This document shows positions 32,686 to 42,733 of a stretch of 64,000 bases of DNA, piece after piece. The translations under genes were made by a program, and so were the position numbers. Origin of the DNA: Fermentimonas sp. GTDB taxonomy: Bacteria; Bacteroidota; Bacteroidia; Bacteroidales; Dysgonomonadaceae. Under the pieces are notes generated by a model that saw only the letters and a program-made list of their open reading frames with translations, searched no databases and was not told the origin of the DNA. Positions within the stretch are counted from its first letter, which is position 1. Every line of letters begins with the position of its first letter. The stretch is from positions 1-64,000 of the forward strand of contig JADMKP010000001.1 of assembly GCA_015478775.1 (NCBI GenBank). The letters are read 5' to 3'.

Positions 32686-34053
32686 TTAAGAGAAAAGCAA
32701 ACGAAATGCATCACTTACTTTTGAAACTTGCTTAATCTCAATAGATACTTTTTTATTAAAACCTTTTAGATTATTGGCAGGTATAAGAATCCTGGAAAAC
32801 CCAAGTTTTTCAGCTTCTTGTATTCGCTGTTCTATGCGGTTAACGGGCCGTATTTCGCCAGATAATCCTACTTCCCCACAAAGGCAAGTATTATTATCTA
32901 TTGCAATATCTAGACTTGAAGACAATACTGCACTAATTACTGAAAGGTCCATTCCGGGATCGTTAACTTTGAGCCCTCCGGCAATATTAAGGAATACATC
33001 TTTCTGAGCCAACTTAAAACCAGCTCTCTTTTCGAGCACGGCAAGCAGCATATTCATTCTTCTTACATCAAAACCGGTTGTGGAGCGCTGAGGTGTACCG
33101 TAAGCAGCAGAGCTCACGAGAGATTGTGTTTCTATTAGAAATGGACGAATCCCTTCTATTGCGGCTGAGATACCTATTCCACTTAGTCCCTCAAGATTGC
33201 GAGTAAGCAATAGTTCAGATGGATTGCTTACTTCTCTTAATCCAGATTGGTTCATTTCATAAATACCTATCTCGGCTGTACTCCCAAATCGATTCTTTAT
33301 ACTTCTTAAAATGCGATACATATAATGCTGATCGCCTTCAAATTGTATAACTGCATCTACTATATGCTCAAGAATTTTGGGACCTGCAATGCTTCCATCC
33401 TTAGTGATATGACCAATAAGAATGACTGGCGTTCCGCTCTGTTTTGCATACTTTAGCAATGATGATGCACACTCTCGGACTTGTGAAATTGTGCCTGGTG
33501 ATGACTCTAGGGCTTCACTATAAACCGTTTGTATTGAATCAACAATTAAGAGTTGTGGAGAAACTTCCTTTACGCTTTTGTATATTTCATCGATATTAGT
33601 CTCGCATAAGAGCAGGCAGTTATCATTTTCTATACCTATGCGATCGGCTCTCAATTTTAATTGCCTGGCACTCTCTTCACCAGAAACATAAAGTGTATTT
33701 ATATCTTTTAGCTTAAGTATTGTTTGTAAAACCAAAGTAGATTTTCCAATACCCGGTTCTCCACCAAGCAGTACAACTGATGCCGGTACTAGTCCTCCAC
33801 CCAGAACACGGTTAAGCTCTTCGTCAATCATATCAATCCGCTGCTCTTCTCCGGCATTAATATCTTTAAGTGGAAGGGGTTTGCTCTTTATATCGGTAAA
33901 AGAACGAGTGTCTTCTTTTTTTGATGCTGCATCTTTACGCACCAATTCCTCTACAAAGGTAGACCACTCACCGCATGCAAGGCATCTACCCATCCATTTT
34001 GGAGATTCATAACCGCAATTACTACAAAAATAGGCTGATTTAAGTTTTGCCAT
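32686..34053 (-). CDS. radA: DNA repair protein RadA
   Basis: The 455-residue branch-migration helicase of homologous recombination. The N-terminal zinc finger is YFCSNCGYESPKWMGRCLACGEW. The RecA-like core has GGEPGIGKST (Walker A) and LLIVDSIQT (Walker B), plus the RadA-specific IKNRFGS motif near 255. The C-terminus is a Lon-like domain (DVFLNIAGGLKVNDPGMDLS). It is divergent from tex with about 110 bases between. Confidence 0.97.
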   Translation of the reverse strand: MAKLKSAYFCSNCGYESPKWMGRCLACGEWSTFVEELVRKDAASKKEDTRSFTDIKSKPLPLKDINAGEEQRIDMIDEELNRVLGGGLVPASVVLLGGEPGIGKSTLVLQTILKLKDINTLYVSGEESARQLKLRADRIGIENDNCLLLCETNIDEIYKSVKEVSPQLLIVDSIQTVYSEALESSPGTISQVRECASSLLKYAKQSGTPVILIGHITKDGSIAGPKILEHIVDAVIQFEGDQHYMYRILRSIKNRFGSTAEIGIYEMNQSGLREVSNPSELLLTRNLEGLSGIGISAAIEGIRPFLIETQSLVSSAAYGTPQRSTTGFDVRRMNMLLAVLEKRAGFKLAQKDVFLNIAGGLKVNDPGMDLSVISAVLSSSLDIAIDNNTCLCGEVGLSGEIRPVNRIEQRIQEAEKLGFSRILIPANNLKGFNKKVSIEIKQVSKVSDAFRLLFS

Positions 34054-34099
34054 AATATTATTCCTTCGGGACTGAAGAATTTACAATTGTCATATCAAA

Positions 34100-34107
34100 C
34101 AAAGATA
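34100..34107 (-). promoter_or_regulatory. -7 element of radA
   Basis: TATCTTTG on the minus strand, 46 bases upstream of the radA start. Confidence 0.5.
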
Positions 34108-34120
34108 GAGAATTTTCTTG

Positions 34121-34128
34121 TATTTTTG
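34121..34128 (+). promoter_or_regulatory. -7 element of tex
   Basis: TATTTTTG 37 bases upstream of the tex ATG. It lies within 30 bases of the opposing radA element, so the two promoters are back to back. Confidence 0.5.
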
Positions 34129-34165
34129 TATCTGTTCAGATCATGTATAAATTCAAATAAAAAAT

Positions 34166-36286
34166 ATGTCGGCAATAACTTCATTAATTTCTAAATCGAT
34201 TAACTTATCAAACAAAAACGTTGATAGTACTATAAAACTTTTAAATGAGGGAGCGACGATTCCTTTTATTAGTCGCTACAGGAAGGAAGTTACAGGCGGA
34301 CTTGATGAGGTGGAAATTGCTAACATAAAAGAGCTTAATGATAAGTACATAGAACTTGAAAAAAGGAAAGCATATATTATAAAATCTATCTCGGAACAGG
34401 ATAAACTTACTTCTGAACTAGAAAACAGGATTATTGATTGCTGGGATTCTACCCATCTGGAAGATATTTATTTGCCATTCAAGCCAAAGAGACAGACACG
34501 CGCTGAGATTGCGAGGAAAAATGGTTTAGAAGATTTAGCGAAATGGTTGATGGATCAGAAAAGAGGATCGGTAGAAACAAAAGCTGCAGAGTTTGTTAAG
34601 AGCGATGTGGCTAATATTGATGAAGCCTTAAAAGGCGCACGAGACATTATTGCCGAGTTAGTTAATGAAGATGCTGAAGCAAGAAATAAAGTACGTAATA
34701 TCTTTTCTAGAGAGGCTGTTTTAACTTCCAAAGTTGTGAAAGGGAAGGAAGAGGAAGCTGAGAAATATAAAGATTATTTCGACTTCTCCTCGGTGTTGTC
34801 AAAATGTCCTTCGCACCGTATACTCGCTATTAGAAGAGCTGAAGTAGAAGGATTTTTGCGTGTTTCAATTTCGGTTGATGATGAAAGAAGTCTGGATCAA
34901 TTAGTGCCTATGTATGCTAAAAATGATACTGAAGCAGCAGACCACGTGGAAGAGGCGGTGGTGGATGGATATAAACGTTTGTTAAGACCTTCTATAGAGA
35001 CGGAGTTTGCAAATCTTTCGAAGGAGAAAGCTGACGAAGCCGCAATTAAAGTTTTTACTGACAATTTAAGACAGTTACTTCTTGCTCCACCGCTCGGTCA
35101 GCACAGAATTTTAGGCGTTGACCCAGGATATAGAAGTGGTTGCAAGCTTGTATGTTTGGACGAACAGGGTAATTTGTTGCACAACGAAACTATATATCCG
35201 CACCCTCCTCAGAATGAATTCTCAAAAGCAGCCAATAAGGTTTCGATGTTAATATCGGCTTATAAAATTGATGCAATTGCAATTGGAAATGGAACAGCTA
35301 GCAGAGAGACTGAGCGCTTTATCACAAACATTAGATATGATAAAGAAGTTAAGGTATTTGTTGTTAGCGAAAGTGGGGCTTCGGTTTATTCCGCATCTAA
35401 AATTGCCAGAGAGGAATTCCCAGAATATGATGTAACTGTTAGAGGTGCAGTATCGATTGGAAGACGCTTAAGCGACCCACTTGCAGAGTTGGTAAAGATA
35501 GATGCAAAATCAATTGGAGTGGGCCAATATCAGCATGATGTTGATCAGAATAAATTAAAGCGTTCGTTAGATCAGACAGTTGAGAGTTGCGTAAACCTTG
35601 TGGGGGTAAATGTGAACACTGCAAGTAAACAATTGCTTACTTATGTTTCGGGATTGGGTGAGTCATTGGCTCAAAAGATTGTTGATTACAGAAGTGAAAA
35701 TGGAGCTTTTGGAAGTAGAAAAGAGCTTATGAAAGTACCACGTTTAGGAGCAAAAGCGTTTGAACAGGCGGCTGGCTTTCTCAGAATTCCTTCGGCAGAT
35801 AACCCACTTGACAATTCTGCTGTTCACCCCGAAAGTTATTATATTGTTGAGAAAATGGCTAAAGATTTAAACAGTTCTGTGAAAGAATTAATTGGGAATA
35901 AACAATTAATAGAAAACATAGATATTCAAAGTTATAAAACCGAGATAGTTGGTACAGAAACGCTTACAGATATTTTGCAGGAGTTGGAAAAACCAGGCAG
36001 AGACCCGCGCTCAAAAGTGCAGGTTCTTGAATTCGACTCGAGCATACGTACAATTAATGATGTAAAAGAGGGTATTATTGTGAATGGAATTGTAACCAAT
36101 ATTACAAATTTTGGTTGTTTTGTGGATTTTGGGATTAAAGAAAATGGATTAGTTCACATCTCTGAGATGGCCGACAGGTTTATATCGAATCCAGCAGAGG
36201 TTGTTTCGTTGCACCAGCATGTTAAAGTAAAAGTGGTATCGGTTGATCTTGAAAGAAAAAGGATTCAATTGAGTTTGAGAATTTGA
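34166..36286 (+). CDS. tex: Tex family RNA-binding transcription factor
   Basis: A 706-residue Tex protein: N-terminal helical domain (ATIPFISRYRKEVTGGLDEV), a YqgF/RNase H-like fold (GVDPGYRSGCKLVCLD), helix-hairpin-helix motifs (LLTYVSGLGESLAQKIVDYR, LMKVPRLGAKAFEQAAGF), and a C-terminal S1 RNA-binding domain from about 640 (GIVTNITNFGCFVDFGIKE). Full length for the family. Tex proteins act in transcription and RNA metabolism; no exact role is inferred. Confidence 0.96.
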   Translation: MSAITSLISKSINLSNKNVDSTIKLLNEGATIPFISRYRKEVTGGLDEVEIANIKELNDKYIELEKRKAYIIKSISEQDKLTSELENRIIDCWDSTHLEDIYLPFKPKRQTRAEIARKNGLEDLAKWLMDQKRGSVETKAAEFVKSDVANIDEALKGARDIIAELVNEDAEARNKVRNIFSREAVLTSKVVKGKEEEAEKYKDYFDFSSVLSKCPSHRILAIRRAEVEGFLRVSISVDDERSLDQLVPMYAKNDTEAADHVEEAVVDGYKRLLRPSIETEFANLSKEKADEAAIKVFTDNLRQLLLAPPLGQHRILGVDPGYRSGCKLVCLDEQGNLLHNETIYPHPPQNEFSKAANKVSMLISAYKIDAIAIGNGTASRETERFITNIRYDKEVKVFVVSESGASVYSASKIAREEFPEYDVTVRGAVSIGRRLSDPLAELVKIDAKSIGVGQYQHDVDQNKLKRSLDQTVESCVNLVGVNVNTASKQLLTYVSGLGESLAQKIVDYRSENGAFGSRKELMKVPRLGAKAFEQAAGFLRIPSADNPLDNSAVHPESYYIVEKMAKDLNSSVKELIGNKQLIENIDIQSYKTEIVGTETLTDILQELEKPGRDPRSKVQVLEFDSSIRTINDVKEGIIVNGIVTNITNFGCFVDFGIKENGLVHISEMADRFISNPAEVVSLHQHVKVKVVSVDLERKRIQLSLRI

Positions 36287-36352
36287 ACCTTTAAACGAAA
36301 ATGTGTTTTAAGTGTTATTACATGGAAACAAAAAAGATAAGATACTTGACAC

Positions 36353-37021
36353 ATGGAGTTACATGATAAAGAAAGGAAAGATTCATTATACTATAAACGC
36401 TTATATGAAGGGATTAAAAAGTTTCAGACTAATGAATTTATACCCCGCCAACAGTTTTTTGAAGATCTAGGACACAAACAAAATCCTCATACGCTGTTTA
36501 TTGGTTGTTCTGATTCACGGGTAGTGCCCAGCCTGATAACTCAAACTTTTCCGGGCGAACTTTTTGTAGTGAGAAATATAGCTAACCTGATACCATTTTA
36601 TAAAAAACACTCAGATACTTACTTAGCTACTACTGCAGCTATTGAATATGCTGTTAATCAGATGAATGTAAGCAATATTATTGTTTGTGGTCATTCTAAT
36701 TGTGGTGGATGTGCAGCATTATATCAGGATAAAGAACTCAAAAATCTTCCTCATACAAGAAAATGGATGGAGCTGGCACATCCTGTCAAAAAAATTGTGG
36801 AAGAGAAAATTGCAAAGAACAAAATAACTCTTGAACAAAGGAGCTTGATTACTGAACAATTGAATATTGTTGAACAGATGGGCCATTTATTGAAGTATAG
36901 CTATATCAAAAAAAGGGTGAAAGATGGGAATATTAATGTAATGGGGTGGTACTACAATATAGAGAAAGGAGAGATTTATAATTACGATGAAAAGCTAAAG
37001 AGATTTATTAGATTAGAATAG
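36353..37021 (+). CDS. Beta-class carbonic anhydrase
   Basis: The 222-residue enzyme interconverts CO2 and bicarbonate. Zinc ligands and the Asp-Arg dyad appear in FIGCSDSRVVP (Cys, Asp, Arg) and VCGHSNCGGCAAL (His, Cys). The segment VVRNIANLIP is also typical. No signal peptide, so cytoplasmic. It starts 66 bases after tex and is convergent with rnhB (3-base gap). Confidence 0.95.
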   Translation: MELHDKERKDSLYYKRLYEGIKKFQTNEFIPRQQFFEDLGHKQNPHTLFIGCSDSRVVPSLITQTFPGELFVVRNIANLIPFYKKHSDTYLATTAAIEYAVNQMNVSNIIVCGHSNCGGCAALYQDKELKNLPHTRKWMELAHPVKKIVEEKIAKNKITLEQRSLITEQLNIVEQMGHLLKYSYIKKRVKDGNINVMGWYYNIEKGEIYNYDEKLKRFIRLE

Positions 37022-37024
37022 CAA

Positions 37025-37642
37025 TTATTTCTCGTTAAATGCTAGTTCTATTTGTTGCTCAATGAGATTAAAACTCTTACGGTGATATTCTGTAATACCA
37101 TAATTCATTATAGCCTCTCGATGTTTTTTTGTTGGATATCCTTTATTATTAGCCCATTCATAGTGAGGGAACTGCTCACCTAAACGCTGCATATATTCAT
37201 CTCGGTATGTTTTGGCAAGTATAGATGCAGCAGCAATTGATTGATATTTTGAATCGCCTTTTATTACACAAGTATATTCAATTTCACTAAAAGGTCGAAA
37301 TCTATTTCCATCGACAATTATATGATTGGGTTGAAGGGAAAGTTTTAAAAGTGCTTTATGCATCGCGCTAACCGATGCCCAAAGGATATTTAAACTGTCT
37401 ATTTCTTCGGGTGTACATGACGCAACCGAATAGCAGAGGGCTTTAGCCTCTATTATATATCGAAGTTCGTTTCGTTGCTTTTCTGTCAACTGCTTTGAAT
37501 CGTTAAGTTCTTTACAATCGAAATCATGAGGTAATACAACTGCAGCTGCAAATACAGGACCTGCTAGACAACCGCGACCAGCTTCATCGCAACCTGCTTC
37601 GATGACGTTGGGTTTCATGTACAATTTCAATATATCTTTCAT
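37025..37642 (-). CDS. rnhB: Ribonuclease HII
   Basis: The 205-residue RNase HII removes ribonucleotides from DNA. Active-site residues are in EAGCDEAGRGCLAGP (Asp-Glu), IIVDGNRF (Asp), and KGDSKYQSIAAASILAKTYRD (Asp). The open frame reaches 37687, but the ATG at 37642 (MKDILKLYMK) gives the usual N-terminus; a further ATG lies 24 bases downstream. Confidence 0.95.
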   Translation of the reverse strand: MKDILKLYMKPNVIEAGCDEAGRGCLAGPVFAAAVVLPHDFDCKELNDSKQLTEKQRNELRYIIEAKALCYSVASCTPEEIDSLNILWASVSAMHKALLKLSLQPNHIIVDGNRFRPFSEIEYTCVIKGDSKYQSIAAASILAKTYRDEYMQRLGEQFPHYEWANNKGYPTKKHREAIMNYGITEYHRKSFNLIEQQIELAFNEK

Positions 37643-37714
37643 CTTCTTAGTAGGGTAATTCAATAGCTTGAGCAGGTTCAATAGCATAAAACACCTTTAA
37701 TAGCTTGAGCCCCT

Positions 37715-38986
37715 TCAACGATTAAATGTTTCAAATTCAATAATCAGTTTGTTATCCTCAGGAGGAAAATCGAATACGTAATCTTTCTCTTGTACTTCGT
37801 TTCCTAGTAAAGATGAAAAAGACTCGATCATTTCTATCATTTCACTATCAGGAACTTCATCTCCTTTGACATGTGCCATATATAAATTTACTATCATCTC
37901 TCTAAGAATACCTTTAATATTAGGAGGCATGGGTACACCAAGATTATTTATACGATTTTCTGCAACTCTATTGGTTATTACCTCAAGCTTATTTCTATAT
38001 TCTGATTCCAAATTAGGATTAGAAGCAGTAGAAGTAACAAATCTGGTATCTATATACAATGATGAATCAGAAAGATTCATAATCCTATATGCAAATGGAT
38101 ACTGCGAAAGACTTGCAGTTTCGATATCATATAAAATATTACCGGAAGGCGATTTATGCAATGTTATATCGTTTGAATGGAAATGTCCAGTGAATATAAT
38201 GTTTAGACCGGCATCTGCTAAGCTATCTGCTTTATTTTTCCAATCTTCGACAAGATAATCAGAAAAAAAGGCACTTTGAAATGGCATATGTTCAACTAAT
38301 CCATGATGCATTATTCCCAAAACTCTAATCCCTTTTACCTGCGCTTCTTGAAGTATTTGAAGTGCCCATATCATTGTTTCATTTCGAATTCTTCCCCCAG
38401 TAATAGAATTGTTTACATTCTCATCATAGCGATTTGTGTCTAAAGATAAAAGCCAAGTATCTTTATTTAACTCAGCAGCATAACTAAGAGATGACTCATC
38501 TTTACTAAGTATGTTCCCAAAACTCAAAGAATCATATAATTGTTCAAACTCATTTACGGTAACTGATGCTACTGTAGTCGCTTCATCGCCGATATATTGT
38601 TTTGAATTTGGTATATTTATGTCGTGATTGCCAGGTGTAACAAAAATGCAAGTACCTGCTTCTTTTAAGGGCTTTAACTTTTCAATAAAATCTATGTGAC
38701 TTTGGCGTTCACCATGATTAGTTAAATCGCCTGTAATCAAAAGAACATCAATTTCTTCTTCTAAAAGATTATTGAGAACAAGATTGAGAACGGAATGGAG
38801 ATCTTCAATATTTCTTCCAGTGGAATTCTCATAGACAGAAAGAGCTTTGCCGGGTATAATAAGTTTCTTAGAAAGAAAATGAACATCTGAAATTACGGCA
38901 ATTTTAATGTCTTCTGAAACAACTACATTTGAAAAGCCATAAAAAAAAATAGATAGAAGGAAGATAATATTAAGAACTCTCTTCAT
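37715..38986 (-). CDS. Secreted calcineurin-like metallophosphoesterase
   Basis: The 423-residue protein has a signal peptide (NIIFLLSIFFYGFSNVVVS) and a metallophosphoesterase core with motifs in order: AVISDVHF, LLITGDLTNHGE, FVTPGNHDIN, GIMHHGLVEH and FTGHFHSND. These supply the two-metal site. The C-terminal 120 residues are helical and unassigned. It follows the endonuclease I gene by 4 bases on the same strand, suggesting an extracellular nucleotide or DNA salvage pair (inference). Confidence 0.9.
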   Translation of the reverse strand: MKRVLNIIFLLSIFFYGFSNVVVSEDIKIAVISDVHFLSKKLIIPGKALSVYENSTGRNIEDLHSVLNLVLNNLLEEEIDVLLITGDLTNHGERQSHIDFIEKLKPLKEAGTCIFVTPGNHDINIPNSKQYIGDEATTVASVTVNEFEQLYDSLSFGNILSKDESSLSYAAELNKDTWLLSLDTNRYDENVNNSITGGRIRNETMIWALQILQEAQVKGIRVLGIMHHGLVEHMPFQSAFFSDYLVEDWKNKADSLADAGLNIIFTGHFHSNDITLHKSPSGNILYDIETASLSQYPFAYRIMNLSDSSLYIDTRFVTSTASNPNLESEYRNKLEVITNRVAENRINNLGVPMPPNIKGILREMIVNLYMAHVKGDEVPDSEMIEMIESFSSLLGNEVQEKDYVFDFPPEDNKLIIEFETFNR

Positions 38987-38990
38987 CAGA

Positions 38991-39923
38991 TTATTTATAA
39001 AAGTATCCTTTCAGATTATCGATCCATTCCTGTTTATATAGCCAACGCTCAAAAGGGCTATATTCGATAAGATAGAAACTATCTGTAATACGATTAATTT
39101 TAAATGCTTCGTCATACAATACACCCCAAACATATTCTGTTAAATCGGGATAATCTATATATGGATTACGGTTGCCTTGTATTTTATAAACCTCCTCGTT
39201 TCGTCTTACTTCTTTAATACTTACAGGGTCTTCACGATGCCATTTCAAGAGCAATTCAAGCGACCAATCGCTAAGCCCTGGGTAAGTGTCGCCGCCAACC
39301 TGATCGGACTTCCACGAAGCTAATACATCTTCATAAGCGGTAACCAGGTAGAAGTATGTGCGTGCAATATCTCCTTTATACTCATCTATAGGTTCAAATA
39401 CAGTTTTTGTATAATCGCCCAAAGTATTTTGTCCTACTTTGGATCCATTTGAAGATTCCCACGAAGCAATACCTACTTCTCCAAAGGGCAAGTTACTTCT
39501 TCTATTGTTAACGTAACCATCTGTTGGAAATAGATGAAATAAATCAGATTCTAATAATTTGTTGCCTCTAAACCAGCTTCTGGGCAATAAGTGCTCTCTA
39601 TTGAAACAATCGCCTTCTTTTTTGAAGGTTCCACAGCGATTATTTCTAAAATCGTAGTAATAGTCTGCAACACCATAAGGATTATCGGAATACATATCCC
39701 ATACCTTATTGTTTTTACTAACGTCGGTGTTTGCAAAAGCTTCCCACAACTTTGAATAAGCAATGACTTTTGGATTTTTTATTGTATTGAAAAGAGCAGT
39801 TTTAAGTTCAGCACCACTTTTACCATCAACAGATAAATAAAATCCTTCAGGCACCTGCGCATGGAGTGCAGAGACATAAAACAGCATAAACACAACTAAT
39901 ATGCTGTAAGTTATATATTTCAT
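38991..39923 (-). CDS. Secreted endonuclease I family nuclease
   Basis: The 310-residue protein has a signal peptide (ending VSALHAQ) and the endonuclease I (PF04231) His-Me finger signature: CFNREHLLPRSWF, then DLFHLFPTDGYVNNRRSNLPFGEV. The catalytic His and the downstream Asn/Arg are present. It probably degrades extracellular DNA. Co-directional with the phosphoesterase gene. Confidence 0.9.
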   Translation of the reverse strand: MKYITYSILVVFMLFYVSALHAQVPEGFYLSVDGKSGAELKTALFNTIKNPKVIAYSKLWEAFANTDVSKNNKVWDMYSDNPYGVADYYYDFRNNRCGTFKKEGDCFNREHLLPRSWFRGNKLLESDLFHLFPTDGYVNNRRSNLPFGEVGIASWESSNGSKVGQNTLGDYTKTVFEPIDEYKGDIARTYFYLVTAYEDVLASWKSDQVGGDTYPGLSDWSLELLLKWHREDPVSIKEVRRNEEVYKIQGNRNPYIDYPDLTEYVWGVLYDEAFKINRITDSFYLIEYSPFERWLYKQEWIDNLKGYFYK

Positions 39924-40040
39924 TTCTTATATGATTATGAGCAAAAGGCAAATATAGTGAATAGATTCACTAATGCAATAAATAATTGCAATAAAACATG
40001 AATGGAAAAGGTAAGTTAAAATTAAAGATACTGGTTTATA

Positions 40041-41444
40041 CTAAGTGTATAATATCTTTTCTATCTCCTCAAGATCTGATCGGAATGTTTTATCGAAATC
40101 GTAATAGTTTTTCACTGTATTACATGCATGCAATACAGTTGCATGACTGCGATTCCCCACCTGTATACCTATCTGAGAAAGTGATAGTTCGGTATGTTTT
40201 TTAATGAAAAACATTGTCACCTGCCGAGCTTGAACAATTTCGCGCTTTCGTGAGGAGGATTGTATAAGATCCTTTTTTATACTATAAAAATCAGAGACAG
40301 TATCCTTAATTTTCTGTACAGTAATACGTTTTTGTTCAAACTTAATACTTTGCTCCACTACTCTGCGAGCAAGACTCATATCAATCTCTCTATTATTGAT
40401 AATAGAATGTGCCATGAGTGAAACAACTATGCCCTCAAGATCACGTACATTCTCGGTTACCATATCGGCTATATAATCGACAACATCATCAGGTATTGAA
40501 AGACCATCAGAAAGTATTTTATTTTGCAGAATCTTTTTACGAAGCTCTTTATCTGGGCGCTCTAGCTTTGTAGCCAAACCCCATCTGAAACGTGTAAGCA
40601 ATCGCTCTTCAACACCTTGCATATCCATAGGAGCACAATCTGAAGTCATCACCAGCTGTTTGTTATTCTGGTGGAGATGATTGAATATATGAAAAAAAGT
40701 GTTCTGTGTTTTCTCCAATCCTGATAGCTCTTGAATATCATCAATAATTAAGACATCAATACTCTGATAGAAATTTATAAAATCATTTATAGTATTAAAT
40801 CTTCTCGCATCGGTGTATTGCACCTTAAATAAATGAGCCGAAAGATAGAGCACCTTTTTGTCTGGGTACAATTCTTGTACTTTTGAGCCTAATGCATGAC
40901 AAAGATGTGTTTTACCTACACCTGAATTCCCATGTATAAAAAGAGGATTAAAAGCTGTTTTTGCCGGATTGTTAGCCACTGCTTCGGCAGCTGTACGAGT
41001 AAGTCGATTACTTTCTCCTTCGAAAAAATTATTGAATTTATATTTTTTGTTTATCTGAGAATCAAACTCAGATGTTTCAACTCTATCGAACGGGCTAGGT
41101 ACCTTGGCGGAAATTTTCTTATTTGTATACTTATCTGTTCCTGCAAAACTTTTGCTTTCACCACGCATCTCAACTGCTGTATTACTTTCAGTTTCAACTA
41201 GTATACGATAATTAAGTATCGTACCTTCGCCTATTTCTCTGTAAAGTGTCTGTTGAATAATATCTAGATATTTATCTTCCAGGTATTCATAGAAAAATTG
41301 ACTGGGTACTTGTATCGTTAATACATTAGCCTCATAATTTAATGGAACAATAGGTGCAAACCATGTATTGAATGCCGGATCAGGAATATTATCCTTAATA
41401 ACATTCAAACAATTACTCCATAAAATATCGAATTTGTTATTCAT
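40041..41444 (-). CDS. dnaA: Replication initiator DnaA
   Basis: The 467-residue DnaA: domain I (CLNVIKDNIPDPAFNTWFAPIVP), a short linker domain II, and AAA+ domain III with HGNSGVGKTHLCHAL (Walker A) and VLIIDDIQEL (Walker B). Domain IV recognises DNA via LSLSQIGIQVGNRSHATVLHACNTV. Normal length for Bacteroidota. It is separated from its neighbours by 117 bases downstream and 381 bases upstream. Confidence 0.98.
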   Translation of the reverse strand: MNNKFDILWSNCLNVIKDNIPDPAFNTWFAPIVPLNYEANVLTIQVPSQFFYEYLEDKYLDIIQQTLYREIGEGTILNYRILVETESNTAVEMRGESKSFAGTDKYTNKKISAKVPSPFDRVETSEFDSQINKKYKFNNFFEGESNRLTRTAAEAVANNPAKTAFNPLFIHGNSGVGKTHLCHALGSKVQELYPDKKVLYLSAHLFKVQYTDARRFNTINDFINFYQSIDVLIIDDIQELSGLEKTQNTFFHIFNHLHQNNKQLVMTSDCAPMDMQGVEERLLTRFRWGLATKLERPDKELRKKILQNKILSDGLSIPDDVVDYIADMVTENVRDLEGIVVSLMAHSIINNREIDMSLARRVVEQSIKFEQKRITVQKIKDTVSDFYSIKKDLIQSSSRKREIVQARQVTMFFIKKHTELSLSQIGIQVGNRSHATVLHACNTVKNYYDFDKTFRSDLEEIEKILYT

Positions 41445-41825
41445 TTAGTTTTTAATTGCTCTTTTCCTTAAATTTGACTTATTCCTTTTCCGGTAATTAG
41501 ATACAAATTTTCAAAAAATAATTGATATAAAAAAATGGGGCTAAATTAAAAAAACATCTATTGAAAAAACATACCTATCAATCAAACGAATACAACTAAC
41601 ATCCTTATTTATAAAGTTTTACTCGAAACTCTTTTTCTAGACACAACTGATTAGCAGATACATACTAAATACACTTTTTTACACTTAATAATAATAAAAC
41701 TGCAATAAAAACATCACTTAAAGTCGGATAAATAGTGAGTTACCCGATATATTGAAAAAAATACTATATTTAGAACCATTCTATTTTAGCAAAAGAAGGT
41801 GCTGATATGAATTAATCAGCTTAAA
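41445..41825. other. AT-rich region upstream of dnaA
   Basis: No gene is seen in 381 bases. I searched by eye for DnaA boxes (TTATNCACA) on both strands and found only weak partial matches (TTTTTTACAC at about 41677), so I cannot call an origin here. It probably holds the dnaA promoter and the end of the mlaD transcript. Confidence 0.5.
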
Positions 41826-42719
41826 TTAAAATAATCGCAGTCTGATAGAAAGATATCTATTGGGATTTTCTCTGATATCTTCTAGTAGTTTTGCCGCGTT
41901 ATCAATGGTGACATTTAAACTATCATGCAATTTTGTATCGTTCAGTAAAAGTCCTAAAGAGTTATCATCTCTATTTATTTTATTTGTCAACGAATTTAAA
42001 TTTGCAATCGTTTCATCTATTGATTTATATGTGCTCAGGAGGTCCATTTTATTGAGCTCACTGCTTACATTCATTAAATCATTACTAACAGTAGCTAGAT
42101 TATCGCTTATCTCAGGTAAGTCTTTTTCTACTGAACTAACAATTCTATTAAGGCTAATACTTGACATATTTAATTGGTCGACCGTAGAAGCAATACCCTC
42201 AATTGATTTTTCCCACATGGGGTTTGACATAATTCTATCTAATGATAATAATATAGAATCGATTCTAACCATAATAGAATCTGCTTTAGGCATTACACCG
42301 GCAACACCCTCCATTAGCCCCATTTCTCTTCTTCCACCGAGAGTATCACCTGGTTGAAAATAATTATCTGATGGCTCAATTATCAAGGTAGCTGTAGATG
42401 CACCAAATACATCAGTTCCATATTCAAGATAACTTCCGCTGGGTATTGGTAAATTTTCTGTTAGATTTAATCCTACAGCAAATTCCATTGGATCTGAGCT
42501 AATCATCTTTATATCATTTACTAATCCAATTTGATACCCTTTTACATATATAGGTGACGAAATTAACAGATTAGATACATCATTGAATTTAGCGTAGTAT
42601 TGATTCTGTTTTTTAAAGACATTGAACCCCTTTAGAAAATTTATTCCAAAATAAAGCATAATCAGACTCCCTATGAAAGTCAGACCGATAATTACATTCC
42701 TGCTAAACTTATTCTTCAT
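41826..42719 (-). CDS. MCE/MlaD-family lipid transport protein
   Basis: The 297-residue protein has an N-terminal membrane helix (NVIIGLTFIGSLIMLYFGINF) and then an MCE domain at about 40-120 (YYAKFNDVSNLLISSPIYVKGYQIGLV, GSYLEYGTDVFGASTATLIIEPSDN). A long helical region follows (DSIMVRIDSILLSLDRIMSN onward), as in MlaD/PqiB-like proteins that move lipids between membranes. It lies 14 bases downstream of the amidase gene. No Mla permease or ATPase genes are in the window. Confidence 0.88.
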   Translation of the reverse strand: MKNKFSRNVIIGLTFIGSLIMLYFGINFLKGFNVFKKQNQYYAKFNDVSNLLISSPIYVKGYQIGLVNDIKMISSDPMEFAVGLNLTENLPIPSGSYLEYGTDVFGASTATLIIEPSDNYFQPGDTLGGRREMGLMEGVAGVMPKADSIMVRIDSILLSLDRIMSNPMWEKSIEGIASTVDQLNMSSISLNRIVSSVEKDLPEISDNLATVSNDLMNVSSELNKMDLLSTYKSIDETIANLNSLTNKINRDDNSLGLLLNDTKLHDSLNVTIDNAAKLLEDIRENPNRYLSIRLRLF

Positions 42720-42733
42720 TGATAAACATATGT

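Noticed and set aside
37662..37710. 12-base direct repeat AATAGCTTGAGC near the rnhB start
   Set aside because: Two copies 37 bases apart with no further structure; too short and isolated to interpret.
41445..41825. Replication origin beside dnaA
   Set aside because: AT-rich, but no convincing cluster of DnaA boxes was found by eye on either strand.
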